From NCBI GenBank assembly GCA_910583885.1, contig CAJUAC010000014.1:1-52706 (forward strand): DNA of 52,706 nt, given 5' to 3'. Positions 1 to 7,619 of this stretch are shown piece after piece. The position numbers and the translations under genes are program-made. Source of the DNA: an uncultured Oscillospiraceae bacterium. GTDB lineage: Bacteria; Bacillota; Clostridia; Oscillospirales; Oscillospiraceae. Under the pieces are notes generated by a model that was not told where the DNA came from, made no database searches, and saw only the letters and a list, made by a program, of their open reading frames with translations. How positions within the stretch are numbered: the stretch's first letter is position 1; each line of letters begins with the position of its first letter.

Positions 1-2
1 GC

Positions 3-443
3 TGGCTGGGCGGCATGATGACCAACTTTAAGACCATGCGCACCCGTGTGGACCGTTTGAACCAGCTCAAGAGGATGCAGGAGGACGGCACCTTTGATAT
101 GCTGCCCAAAAAGGAAGTCATCAAGCATATGGGCGAGATTGCCAAGCTGGAGAAGTACCTGGGCGGCGTGAAGGAGATGAAGCGACTGCCTGGCGCACTG
201 TTCATTGTGGATACCCGCAAGGAGCGCAACGCGATTGCTGAGGCCCACAAGCTGGGCATCCCTGTGGTAGCCATTGCCGATACCAACTGCGATCCCGATG
301 AGATTGATTACCCCATCCCTGGCAATGACGACGCAATCCGCGCCATCAAGCTGATCTCCTCCATCATGGCCAATGCAATGATTGAGGGCCGCCAGGGCGA
401 GCAGAATGAGTCTCCTGCGCAGGAGGCTCCCGCTGCGGAGTAA
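3..443 (+). CDS. rpsB: 30S ribosomal protein S2 (5'-truncated by window edge)
   Basis: This is the C-terminal 146 residues of ribosomal protein S2, a component of the small ribosomal subunit. The frame is open from base 3 to the TAA at 441-443, and the protein continues upstream of the window. The visible residues begin WLGGMMTNFKT, which is the S2 signature, and later show the conserved stretch VDTRKERNAIAEA followed by GIPVVAIADTNCDPD. The tail is short and rich in E, A and Q, as is common in Firmicutes. The gene is followed 88 bases later by tsf, the usual partner. The methionine at base 15 is internal and not the start. Confidence 0.97.
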   Translation, partial: WLGGMMTNFKTMRTRVDRLNQLKRMQEDGTFDMLPKKEVIKHMGEIAKLEKYLGGVKEMKRLPGALFIVDTRKERNAIAEAHKLGIPVVAIADTNCDPDEIDYPIPGNDDAIRAIKLISSIMANAMIEGRQGEQNESPAQEAPAAE

Positions 444-531
444 GGTATGGAACCCTGTGGGGCGGGAGTGTCCCGCCCCTTTCCCATCATAACTGATATC
501 TGATAATCATAATAAATGGAGGCAAAACATT

Positions 532-1449
532 ATGGCATTTTCTGCTGCTGATGTAAAAAACCTGCGCGAGATGACAGGCGTAGGTATGATGGACTGCAAG
601 AAGGCGCTGGCTGCGTCTGACGGTGATATGGACAAGGCGATTGAGTATCTGCGTGAGAAGGGCCTGGCCGCTTCTGCGAAGAAGGCCGGCCGGATCGCCG
701 CTGAGGGAATGGCGTATGCCGGTGTAGTCAATGGTGTTGGCGTCGTGGTTGAGGTCAACGCGGAAACTGACTTTGTTGGGAAAAATGAAAAGTTCGTAGA
801 GTTTGTCAAGGGCGTGGCTGCTACAGTGGCTGCACAGGCCCCTGCGGATTTGGATGCGCTGATGGAGTGCAAGTATAACGGCACAGACCTGACTGTTACC
901 CAGCAGCAGCAGGAGATGGTCCTGGTCATTGGTGAGAATATCAAGGTCCGCCGTTTCGCCCGTTTTGCTGAGGGCGTCTGCGTACCGTATATCCACGCCG
1001 GCGGCAAAATTGGTGTGCTGGTGAACCTGGAGGTTGACGGTGAGGCATCTGATAAGGTGCTGGAGATGGGGAAGGATGTGGCAATGCAGATTGCTGCTCT
1101 GAACCCCCGTTTCTGGGATAAGTCCCAGGTTACAGCGGATGTACTGGCGGAGGAGAAGCGTATCATGCTGGTACAGATGGACAACGATCCCAAGATGGCT
1201 TCTAAGCCTGCACAGGTGAAGGAGAAGATTGTGGAGGGCAAGCTCAACAAGTTCTACGCAGAGAACTGCCTCCTCCAGCAGGAATTCGTCAAGGACAGTG
1301 AGATGACGGTGGAGCAGTATATGAACTCTGTCGCCAAGTCCGCTGGCGTCCAGGTTCGCCTTTTGAATGCTGTCCGCTTTGAGAAGGGCGAGGGGATTGA
1401 GAAGAAGCAGGAGAACTTCGCGGATGAGATTGCCGCTATGATTAAGTAA
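532..1449 (+). CDS. tsf: Elongation factor Ts
   Basis: This gene encodes the guanine-nucleotide exchange factor that regenerates EF-Tu-GTP during translation elongation. The 305-residue length is normal for the family. The N-terminal UBA-like domain is clear (LREMTGVGMMDCKKAL, near residues 11-26), as is the core motif ETDFVGKNEKF near residues 77-87. The ATG start has a GGAGG site about 10 bases upstream. It lies 88 bases after rpsB and is followed by a strong terminator. In many Firmicutes pyrH and frr come next, but here those genes lie about 36 kb downstream. Confidence 0.98.
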   Translation: MAFSAADVKNLREMTGVGMMDCKKALAASDGDMDKAIEYLREKGLAASAKKAGRIAAEGMAYAGVVNGVGVVVEVNAETDFVGKNEKFVEFVKGVAATVAAQAPADLDALMECKYNGTDLTVTQQQQEMVLVIGENIKVRRFARFAEGVCVPYIHAGGKIGVLVNLEVDGEASDKVLEMGKDVAMQIAALNPRFWDKSQVTADVLAEEKRIMLVQMDNDPKMASKPAQVKEKIVEGKLNKFYAENCLLQQEFVKDSEMTVEQYMNSVAKSAGVQVRLLNAVRFEKGEGIEKKQENFADEIAAMIK

Positions 1450-1510
1450 GCGGTTTTGTAACTGTCTGAGATAAGATGCACCATTCGCCTCTTGAATAGT
1501 GGCACCCTCA

Positions 1511-1546
1511 AAAGGGCTCGCAGCAAATCGCTGCGGGCTCTTTTTT
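1511..1546 (+). terminator. Rho-independent terminator of rpsB-tsf
   Basis: A hairpin of about 11 base pairs, including two G-U pairs, is formed by GGGCTCGCAGC and GCTGCGGGCTC around a 5-base loop. It is followed by six T residues. A second, outer pairing GGCACCC (1501-1507) with GGGTGCC (1553-1559) encloses it. Confidence 0.85.
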
Positions 1547-1714
1547 GTCTTCGGGTGCCCCTGGCCGATGAACGCCCTTTCGTGGGGGGATCCTTCAAAA
1601 AAGCATCCAGATACGATCCCCCAAATCTCCCGGCGGTGAGAGTCCTTTGGGCCAACCATTCAAATCCCATCCTAATTTTCAAAGGCTGTTGTCCTGCTAA
1701 CAGGGCAGCTCCTC
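1547..1714. other. Intergenic region with further inverted repeats, no gene seen
   Basis: The gap between tsf and trmO is 338 bases. Past the terminator it holds an 8-bp inverted repeat, GGGGGATC near 1588 and GATCCCCC near 1616, with a loop of about 20 bases. There is no Shine-Dalgarno site and no convincing protein. Open frames exist on both strands here but carry no recognisable domain. The density of complementary segments would fit an extended structured 3' UTR or a dispersed extragenic repeat. Which of these applies cannot be told from one copy. Confidence 0.4.
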
Positions 1715-1743
1715 TTGCAATTTCCCAGTAAAAGGGGTATCAT
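1715..1743 (+). promoter_or_regulatory. Predicted sigma-A promoter of trmO
   Basis: The -35 element TTGCAA (1715-1720) and -10 element TATCAT (1738-1743) are separated by 17 bases. They lie 45 bases upstream of the trmO start codon, downstream of the tsf terminator. Confidence 0.55.
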
Positions 1744-1787
1744 AGGCGAGGAACACAACTGAAAAAACTGGTTACAGGAGGTGCTCT

Positions 1788-2483
1788 ATGGCCCAACAGC
1801 ACACGATGAATGTTGTTGCCCGCATCCATAGCGATTTCCCAACCAAGTTCGGCATCCCCCGCCAGAGCGGTTTGGTGGAAGAGTTAGAGGCCAGGGTGGT
1901 CTTTGAGCCGGAGTACCGCCGGACGGAGGCGGTGCGCGGGCTGGAGGAATTCTCCCACATCTGGCTGATCTGGCAGTTTTCCCAATCTGTTCGGGAGGAT
2001 TGGTCCCCCACAGTGCGGCCGCCCCGTCTGGGCGGCAACCAACGCTGGGGGGTCTTTGCGTCCCGTTCCCCCTTCCGGCCAAATGCCATCGGGTTGTCTG
2101 CTGTACGTCTTGTACAGGTAGAAGACCATCCTACCTTGGGGCCGGTGCTCCATGTTGCGGGTGCAGATTTGATGGATGGTACGCCGGTCTATGATATCAA
2201 GCCCTATCTCCCTTATGCGGATGCACACCCAGAGGCCATCGGCGGCTTCGCAGACCGGGTAGAGCGGCACAGGCTGGACGTGGACTGTCCAGCGAGGCTG
2301 TTGGAGCAGGTGCCAGCAGGGAAGCGGGCCGCCCTGCTGGGTGTACTGGCAGAGGATCCGCGGCCCTCCTACCAGGTGGATCCTGCAAGAGTGTACGGTA
2401 TGTGCTTTGCTGGGATGGAGGTCCGTTTCACTGTGGCAGATGGCCGCCTCACAGTGCTGGAGCTGATGGCGGCACCCCAGTAG
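1788..2483 (+). CDS. trmO: tRNA (N6-threonylcarbamoyladenosine-37)-N6-methyltransferase TrmO
   Basis: The 231-residue protein belongs to the TsaA/TrmO (VirR/YaeB) family, which methylates t6A37 of threonine tRNA using S-adenosylmethionine. The family signature RSPFRPNAIGLSAVRL is present near residues 94-109, and the N-terminal beta-barrel contains the typical FPTKFGIPRQSGLV stretch. The C-terminal segment ending DPRPSYQVDP also fits the family. The ATG is preceded by an AGGAGG site at 7 bases. The gene sits alone between the tsf terminator and the pyr operon promoter and appears to be monocistronic. Confidence 0.92.
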   Translation: MAQQHTMNVVARIHSDFPTKFGIPRQSGLVEELEARVVFEPEYRRTEAVRGLEEFSHIWLIWQFSQSVREDWSPTVRPPRLGGNQRWGVFASRSPFRPNAIGLSAVRLVQVEDHPTLGPVLHVAGADLMDGTPVYDIKPYLPYADAHPEAIGGFADRVERHRLDVDCPARLLEQVPAGKRAALLGVLAEDPRPSYQVDPARVYGMCFAGMEVRFTVADGRLTVLELMAAPQ

Positions 2484-2551
2484 GGGACCGGTTATATGCA
2501 CCTATGCATCTACAGATATTCCATTCAGAATAGAATTTGCCGGTTTTTCTA

Positions 2552-2580
2552 TTGACATCGCCCCTCTCTGCCTGTATAAT
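2552..2580 (+). promoter_or_regulatory. Consensus sigma-A promoter of the pyr operon
   Basis: TTGACA (2552-2557) and TATAAT (2575-2580) are separated by exactly 17 bases, a perfect consensus match. It lies about 86 bases upstream of pyrC. Such a strong core promoter suggests that control of the operon is exerted after initiation, but no PyrR-binding leader motif was recognised. Confidence 0.9.
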
Positions 2581-2636
2581 AAATCGATTTTGATTGATTG
2601 CAACATGCCTGCGGCCGGGGTGCGGCCCCAGTAGGA

Positions 2637-2652
2637 CTGGCCGCCAGGCCAG
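2637..2652 (+). promoter_or_regulatory. Small hairpin directly upstream of the pyrC ribosome binding site
   Basis: CTGGCC and GGCCAG form a perfect 6-bp stem with a GCCA loop. The 3' arm abuts the AGGGAAGGAG ribosome binding site of pyrC. It could modulate ribosome access, but this is inference from position only. Confidence 0.4.
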
Positions 2653-2665
2653 GGAAGGAGTACAT

Positions 2666-3940
2666 GTGTTGGACTATATCCTGAAAAATGCCAAGCTTTT
2701 CGTGGACGGCCAGTTCCGCTCTGTTGACATTTCTGTTGGGGAGGGCCGTATTGTTTCCATTGCCAGTGTTTTGCCGGTATTCCCCAATGCCACTGTCATT
2801 AACCTGCATCATGCCGCTGTGTTTCCCGGTTTCGTAGATGTCCATGTACATCTGCGGGAGCCGGGATTTTCTTCTAAAGAGACCATCTGCACTGGGACAC
2901 GTTCCGCCGCCCGGGGTGGGTATGCCCATGTGTGCAGTATGCCAAATCTGAACCCCGTGCCGGACTGTATGGAGAATCTGGAGCGCCAGCTGGATATTAT
3001 CCGAAAGGATGCGGCGGTTCACGTCCATCCCTATGGTTCGATTACTGTGGGAGAGCAGGGGGAGGCGCTGGCAGATCTGCCGGCTATGGCGCCCTACACA
3101 GCGGGTTTTTCCGATGACGGGAAGGGCATACAGGACCGGGCGGTGATGCGTTCGGCCATGGAGGAAGCCAGACGGCTGGGGAAGATCATCGCCGCCCACT
3201 GCGAGGACAACAGCCTGCTGCGGGGGGGATATATCCACGACGGTGAGTATGCCCGCCTCCATGGGCACCAAGGGATCTGCTCGGAGAGCGAGTGGGGCCC
3301 TATTGCCCGGGATCTCCTGCTGGCGGAGGAGACGGGCTGCAAATACCACGTCTGCCACGTCTCCACCAAGGAGAGCGTAGAGCATATCCGCCAAGCCAAG
3401 GCCCGTGGGGTGGATGTGACATGTGAGACCGGCCCCCACTACTTGGTATTCCACGACATGGATCTCCAGGAGGACGGCCGCTTCAAGATGAATCCCCCTC
3501 TCCGGAGCGAGGAGGATCGCCAGGCCTTGGTGGCCGGGATACTGGATGGGACGATTGACATGATTGCGACTGATCACGCCCCCCACACGGCCGCCGAGAA
3601 GGCCAAGGGCCTGGCAGGGAGCGCTATGGGCGTGGTGGGGCTGGAGACGGCCTTTGCTGCGTTATATACCCACCTGGTGCGGCCTGGGATCCTTTCCCTG
3701 GCACAGCTGATGGCACTGTTACATGATCACCCTGCCCGGCGGTTTGGTTTCGGGACACCGCTGGCGGAGGGCCAGCCGGCGGATCTGACCGTATTTGATC
3801 TGGACACAGCCTACCGTGTGGATCCGGAGCAGTTCCAGTCCATGGGCCGGGCAACACCCTTTGCAGGGATGGAGCTGTACGGCGTATGCAAGCTGACTAT
3901 GGTGGACGGAAAGATTGTCTGGCAGGAGGAAGAACAATGA
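2666..3940 (+). CDS. pyrC: Dihydroorotase
   Basis: This enzyme cyclises carbamoyl-aspartate to dihydroorotate, the third step of de novo pyrimidine synthesis. The protein has about 424 residues, the length of the Bacillus-type class I enzymes. It carries the zinc-binding DVHVHLREPG motif near residue 60 and the later IATDHAPH motif near residue 300 that supplies the catalytic aspartate. The start is unusual. An AAGGAG site at 2655-2660 is followed by GTG at 2666 and TTG at 2669 in frame, while the ATG at 2664 is out of frame and opens only a six-codon frame. I chose GTG; TTG is also possible. The stop overlaps the pyrK start (ATGA). Confidence 0.95.
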   Translation: MLDYILKNAKLFVDGQFRSVDISVGEGRIVSIASVLPVFPNATVINLHHAAVFPGFVDVHVHLREPGFSSKETICTGTRSAARGGYAHVCSMPNLNPVPDCMENLERQLDIIRKDAAVHVHPYGSITVGEQGEALADLPAMAPYTAGFSDDGKGIQDRAVMRSAMEEARRLGKIIAAHCEDNSLLRGGYIHDGEYARLHGHQGICSESEWGPIARDLLLAEETGCKYHVCHVSTKESVEHIRQAKARGVDVTCETGPHYLVFHDMDLQEDGRFKMNPPLRSEEDRQALVAGILDGTIDMIATDHAPHTAAEKAKGLAGSAMGVVGLETAFAALYTHLVRPGILSLAQLMALLHDHPARRFGFGTPLAEGQPADLTVFDLDTAYRVDPEQFQSMGRATPFAGMELYGVCKLTMVDGKIVWQEEEQ

Positions 3941-4665
3941 AACAGGACCGCTATACTGTCACCCGGAACAAGGCGCTGACACCGGAGGTGTGGGAGCTGC
4001 GCCTCACCGGCGACACCAGCCCCATCACTGCGCCGGGGCAATTTGTGAATATCCAGCTGGAGGGGCAGTTCCTCCGCCGCCCGATCTCCATCTGTGACTG
4101 GGATGGGGACGGGTTGACGCTGGTTTATAAGGTCGTGGGCAGGGGGACAGAGCGCATGGCCTGCCTGAAGCCTGGGCAGACGCTGGATCTGCTTTGCGGC
4201 TTGGGCAATGGCTTCGACGTGTCCCAATGCGGCAGCCGTACCCTGGTGATTGGCGGCGGTGTAGGGATCCCGCCGCTGTATGGGCTGGCAAAGGCTCTGC
4301 TGGCCGCAGGGAAGACGCCGGTAGCAGTGTTGGGTTTTAATACAAAAAGCGAGGTGTTCTATGAGGAAGCGTTCCGTGAGTTAGGGATAGAGGTGATCGT
4401 GACTACTGCTGACGGCAGCTATGGGGAAAAGGGCTTCGTCACCGATGCGCTCCCGGCGGATTATGGCTATTTCTGCGCCTGCGGCCCCCTGCCCATGCTG
4501 CGGGCAGTATGCCAGCGGACGGAAACCTCGGGCCTGCTTAGCCTGGAGGAGCGAATGGGCTGCGGCTTTGGGGCCTGTATGGGATGTACCTGCCAGACAG
4601 CGTCTGGCCCCAAGAGGCTGTGCAAAGAGGGCCCTGTGTTGGAAAAGGAGGAGATCCTATGGTAG
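3937..4665 (+). CDS. pyrK: Dihydroorotate dehydrogenase B, electron transfer subunit
   Basis: PyrK carries FAD and a [2Fe-2S] cluster and passes electrons from PyrD to NAD+. The 242-residue protein has an N-terminal ferredoxin-reductase-like FAD domain (FLRRPISICDW near residues 46-56), an NAD-binding domain with VIGGGVGIPP, and a C-terminal cysteine cluster (CGFGACMGCTC, then a further Cys after KRL) that binds the iron-sulfur centre. The ATG overlaps the pyrC stop codon, and the 3' end overlaps pyrD by 7 bases, indicating translational coupling. Its presence shows that the dehydrogenase is the NAD-linked 1B type. Confidence 0.95.
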   Translation: MKQDRYTVTRNKALTPEVWELRLTGDTSPITAPGQFVNIQLEGQFLRRPISICDWDGDGLTLVYKVVGRGTERMACLKPGQTLDLLCGLGNGFDVSQCGSRTLVIGGGVGIPPLYGLAKALLAAGKTPVAVLGFNTKSEVFYEEAFRELGIEVIVTTADGSYGEKGFVTDALPADYGYFCACGPLPMLRAVCQRTETSGLLSLEERMGCGFGACMGCTCQTASGPKRLCKEGPVLEKEEILW

Positions 4666-5576
4666 ATCTGCGGGTAGACCTCTCCGGCATAATGCTGGAC
4701 AACCCTGTCATCCCTGCCAGCGGCACCTTTGGCTATGGCCAGGAGTTCGCTGCACTCTATGATATCAACTGCCTGGGGACCTTCTCCTTCAAGGGGACAA
4801 CCCAGGACCCCCGCTTTGGAAATCCCACCCCCCGTATTGCGGAAACTCCAGCGGGGATGCTCAATGCGGTAGGGCTGCAAAACCCGGGGGTAGAAAAGGT
4901 GGTTGCGGAGGAACTGCCCCGCCTGCGCCAGATCTTCCGCAAGCCGGTAATGGCCAATGTCAGCGGCTTCTCCGTGGAGGAGTACGCCCATACCTGTGCC
5001 CTGCTGGATCGGGAGGAGCAGGTGGGATGGCTGGAGGTAAACATCTCCTGCCCCAACGTCCATAATGGCGGGATGAGCTTCGGCGCCACACCGGAGGCTG
5101 CCGCCAGGGTAACGAGGGCAGTGAAGGCTGTCACCACCAAGCCGGTCTATATGAAGCTGAGCCCCAATGTGGCGGATATCGCCGCCATCGCGCAGGCTTG
5201 CGAGGAGGCCGGGGCCGACGGCGTCAGCCTCATCAACACCCTGTTGGGGATGCGGTTCGACCTGAAAAGCCGCAGGCCGCTGCTGGCCAACGGCACCGGC
5301 GGGCTCTCCGGACCGGCTGTGTTCCCGGTGGCGCTGCGGATGGTATACCAGGTCTATGAGGCGGTACACATCCCGGTCATCGGCATGGGTGGTGTCAGCT
5401 CGGCGGAGGATGTGATCGAGATGATGCTGGCCGGAGCTGCGGCAGTGGAGGTAGGGGCCGCCAACCTGGTCAACCCCTATGCCTGCCGGGATATCATCCA
5501 GGATTTGCCCCGGGTGATGGAGAAATATGGGATCCGCAGTTTAAGAGAAATTACAGGAGGTGCGCACCATGGGTAA
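4659..5576 (+). CDS. pyrD: Dihydroorotate dehydrogenase B (NAD+), catalytic subunit
   Basis: This FMN enzyme oxidises dihydroorotate to orotate as a complex with PyrK. The 305-residue length matches PyrDB. Visible family motifs are NPVIPASGTFGYG near residue 13, FSFKGTT near residue 44, NISCPNVHNGG with the catalytic-base cysteine near residue 130, and the C-terminal phosphate-binding IPVIGMGGVSSAEDV. The start codon lies inside the pyrK end, after a GGAGGAG site. The stop overlaps the pyrF start by 8 bases. Confidence 0.96.
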   Translation: MVDLRVDLSGIMLDNPVIPASGTFGYGQEFAALYDINCLGTFSFKGTTQDPRFGNPTPRIAETPAGMLNAVGLQNPGVEKVVAEELPRLRQIFRKPVMANVSGFSVEEYAHTCALLDREEQVGWLEVNISCPNVHNGGMSFGATPEAAARVTRAVKAVTTKPVYMKLSPNVADIAAIAQACEEAGADGVSLINTLLGMRFDLKSRRPLLANGTGGLSGPAVFPVALRMVYQVYEAVHIPVIGMGGVSSAEDVIEMMLAGAAAVEVGAANLVNPYACRDIIQDLPRVMEKYGIRSLREITGGAHHG

Positions 5577-6267
5577 GGATGTAATCATTGCGCTGGATTT
5601 CGACAGCTGGGAGGCTACACTGGCATTTCTGGACCGTTTTGGGGAGGAGAAGCCCTTTGTAAAGATCGGCATGGAGCTCTACTATGCCGCAGGCCCGGCT
5701 ATTGTCCAGGAGATTAAGGAGCGGGGGCACAAGATCTTTCTCGATTTGAAGCTCCATGACATCCCCAATACAGTGAAGAAAGCCATGAGGGTCCTCTCTG
5801 GCCTGGGGGTGGACATGCTCAACCTCCACGCCGCAGGGACAAAGGCCATGATGGAAGCCGCTTTGGAGGGGGCTGTCCGTCCCGACGGCACCCGCTCCCT
5901 GGTCATCGCTGTCACCCAGCTGACCTCCACCAGCCAGGAACGGATGGAGGAGGAGCTGCTCATTGAGAAGCCTTTGGATCAGGTGGTCCTGCATTACGCC
6001 CAGTGTGCTGCCCAGGCGGGGCTGGCCGGCGTGGTCTGCTCCCCTCTGGAGGCGGGGAAGGTTCATGCTGCCTGCGGGGATGGATTCCTCACTGTCACGC
6101 CTGGCGTCCGTTTTGCCGGCGGCGATGTGGGGGACCAGGTGCGGGTCACTACCCCAGCCAGGGCAAAAGAGCTGGGGTCTGACTATATTGTGGTGGGCCG
6201 TCCCATCACCCAGGCGGAGGATCCTGTGGCGGCGTACCGCCGCTGCGTGGCAGAGTTTGTGGGGTAA
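5569..6267 (+). CDS. pyrF: Orotidine 5'-phosphate decarboxylase
   Basis: This enzyme makes UMP from OMP, the last step of the pathway. The 232-residue TIM-barrel protein shows the DLKLHDIPNTV motif near residue 60 with the catalytic Lys and Asp residues, an N-terminal IALDFDSW strand, and the C-terminal DYIVVGRPIT phosphate-binding loop. The ATG at 5569 follows a CAGGAGG site at about 9 bases; a GTG at 5560 lies too close to that site. The gene overlaps pyrD by 8 bases, and the HAD gene follows after 5 bases. Confidence 0.96.
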   Translation: MGKDVIIALDFDSWEATLAFLDRFGEEKPFVKIGMELYYAAGPAIVQEIKERGHKIFLDLKLHDIPNTVKKAMRVLSGLGVDMLNLHAAGTKAMMEAALEGAVRPDGTRSLVIAVTQLTSTSQERMEEELLIEKPLDQVVLHYAQCAAQAGLAGVVCSPLEAGKVHAACGDGFLTVTPGVRFAGGDVGDQVRVTTPARAKELGSDYIVVGRPITQAEDPVAAYRRCVAEFVG

Positions 6268-6272
6268 GCGCC

Positions 6273-6923
6273 ATGTGGGAGACGATTTTATTCGACCTGG
6301 ACGGCACCCTGACCGACCCCAAGGAGGGGATTACCAAGGCGGTCGCCATCGCCTTGGAGCACTTCGGCATCCAAGAGGAACCCGGCAATCTGACCCATTT
6401 CATTGGTCCGCCTCTGGACGAGTCGTTCCCGGAGTTCTATGGCTTTGACCGGGAGCAGGTGGCGGTTGCAACGGAGACGTTCCGGGAATACTATGTCCGC
6501 CAGGGCTGGCTGGAGAACGTGCCCTACCCCGGTATGGTAGAGCTGCTGCGGGATTTGCAGGCGGCAGGGAAGCGTCTGCTGGTGGCGACCTCCAAGCCGG
6601 AGGTGACAGCGGTGCGGATCCTGGAGCACTTTGGCATGGCGCAGTACTTCGACCGCATCTGCGGCGCCCCCCTGGACAGCCAGGAGGGCGCCCGGAAGGC
6701 CAATGTCATCCGCAATGCGCTCAGCTGGGCGGGGCCCGGGTGGGATGCCGGGAACACGGTGATGGTGGGGGACCGGCGGCACGACGTCGCCGGGGCCCAC
6801 GAGGTGGGCCTGCCCTGTGTCGGCGTACTGTATGGGTACGGCAGCCGGGCGGAGCACGAGAAGGCCGGGGCGGAATTCATCGCGGAGGATATCCCGGCCC
6901 TGCAAAGGCTGCTGATGATTTAG
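6273..6923 (+). CDS. HAD-superfamily phosphatase, 5'-nucleotidase-like
   Basis: The 216-residue protein has the four HAD motifs: FDLDGTLTD (nucleophile Asp8, acid/base Asp10), the motif II/III region VATSKP near residue 107, and MVGDRRHDVAGA near residue 163. The cap region contains THFIGPPLDESF and the segment before motif II YPGMVELLRDL, both typical of nucleotidase-like HAD-IA proteins. A pyrophosphatase of the PpaX type is the main alternative and also has about 216 residues. It is embedded in the pyr operon between pyrF and pyrE, 5 bases after pyrF. It may therefore act on UMP or another nucleoside monophosphate, or remove the pyrophosphate made by PyrE. That role is inference. Confidence 0.8.
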   Translation: MWETILFDLDGTLTDPKEGITKAVAIALEHFGIQEEPGNLTHFIGPPLDESFPEFYGFDREQVAVATETFREYYVRQGWLENVPYPGMVELLRDLQAAGKRLLVATSKPEVTAVRILEHFGMAQYFDRICGAPLDSQEGARKANVIRNALSWAGPGWDAGNTVMVGDRRHDVAGAHEVGLPCVGVLYGYGSRAEHEKAGAEFIAEDIPALQRLLMI

Positions 6924-6971
6924 TTGGCCGGACGGACAATCTGGAAATGAACCGATAGACAGGAGGATCAT

Positions 6972-7619
6972 ATGGAACATACTGCTCAATTGATTGCAAA
7001 GGATCTTTTGAAGATCAAGGCCGTGTTCTTCCGGCCAGAGGAACCCTTTACCTGGGCCAGCGGCATCAAGAGCCCGGTCTACTGCGACAACCGCCTGACC
7101 CTCACCGCACCTGCGGTGCGCAGCGACGTGGAAAACGCACTGGCCGATATGATCCGGCGGGAGTATCCGGATTGCCAGGTCCTCATGGGCACCTCCACTG
7201 CCGGGATCGCTCATGCCGCCATCACCGCCCACATCCTGGGCCTGCCCATGGGGTATGTCCGCTCGGGCAGCAAGGACCACGGCCGGCAGAACCAGATTGA
7301 GGGCAGGTTGGAGCCGGGCCAGAAGGTGGTGGTGGTGGAGGATCTGATCTCTACCGGCGGCAGCGTCATTGAGGTGGTAAACGTACTGCGGGATGCCGGG
7401 GCGGAGGTGTTGGGCATTGTCAGCATCTTCACATACGGCATGAAGAAGGGCCTTGAGCGGCTGGCAGCTGCCCAGGTGCGCAACGTCAGCCTGACAAACT
7501 TCGACGCCATCGCCCAGGTGGCGGCGCAGGAGGCATATATCAAGCCCGAGGACATTGACCGGCTCCTCGCTTTCCGGGACAACCCGTCGGACGAGAGCTG
7601 GATGGGAGGAAACAAATGA
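6972..7619 (+). CDS. pyrE: Orotate phosphoribosyltransferase
   Basis: PyrE joins orotate to PRPP to give OMP and pyrophosphate. The 215-residue protein contains the PRPP-binding loop VVVVEDLISTGGS near residues 117-129 and the early FTWASGIKSPVYCDNR stretch that contacts orotate. The start ATG has a CAGGAGG site 8 bases upstream. It lies 48 bases after the HAD gene and overlaps pyrB by the ATGA arrangement. Confidence 0.96.
   Translation: MEHTAQLIAKDLLKIKAVFFRPEEPFTWASGIKSPVYCDNRLTLTAPAVRSDVENALADMIRREYPDCQVLMGTSTAGIAHAAITAHILGLPMGYVRSGSKDHGRQNQIEGRLEPGQKVVVVEDLISTGGSVIEVVNVLRDAGAEVLGIVSIFTYGMKKGLERLAAAQVRNVSLTNFDAIAQVAAQEAYIKPEDIDRLLAFRDNPSDESWMGGNK

Noticed and set aside
487..1659. Long minus-strand open frame opposite tsf
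   Set aside because: It is the shadow of tsf codon usage, has no domain and no ribosome site, and spans the terminator region.
1492..1731. 79-codon plus-strand frame after tsf
   Set aside because: It begins before and runs through a strong terminator, has no ribosome site and no domain. More likely part of a structured intergenic element.
2594..2665. Upstream extension of pyrC from TTG at 2594
   Set aside because: It would start almost at the transcript start and read through the hairpin and ribosome site. The added residues do not resemble dihydroorotase.
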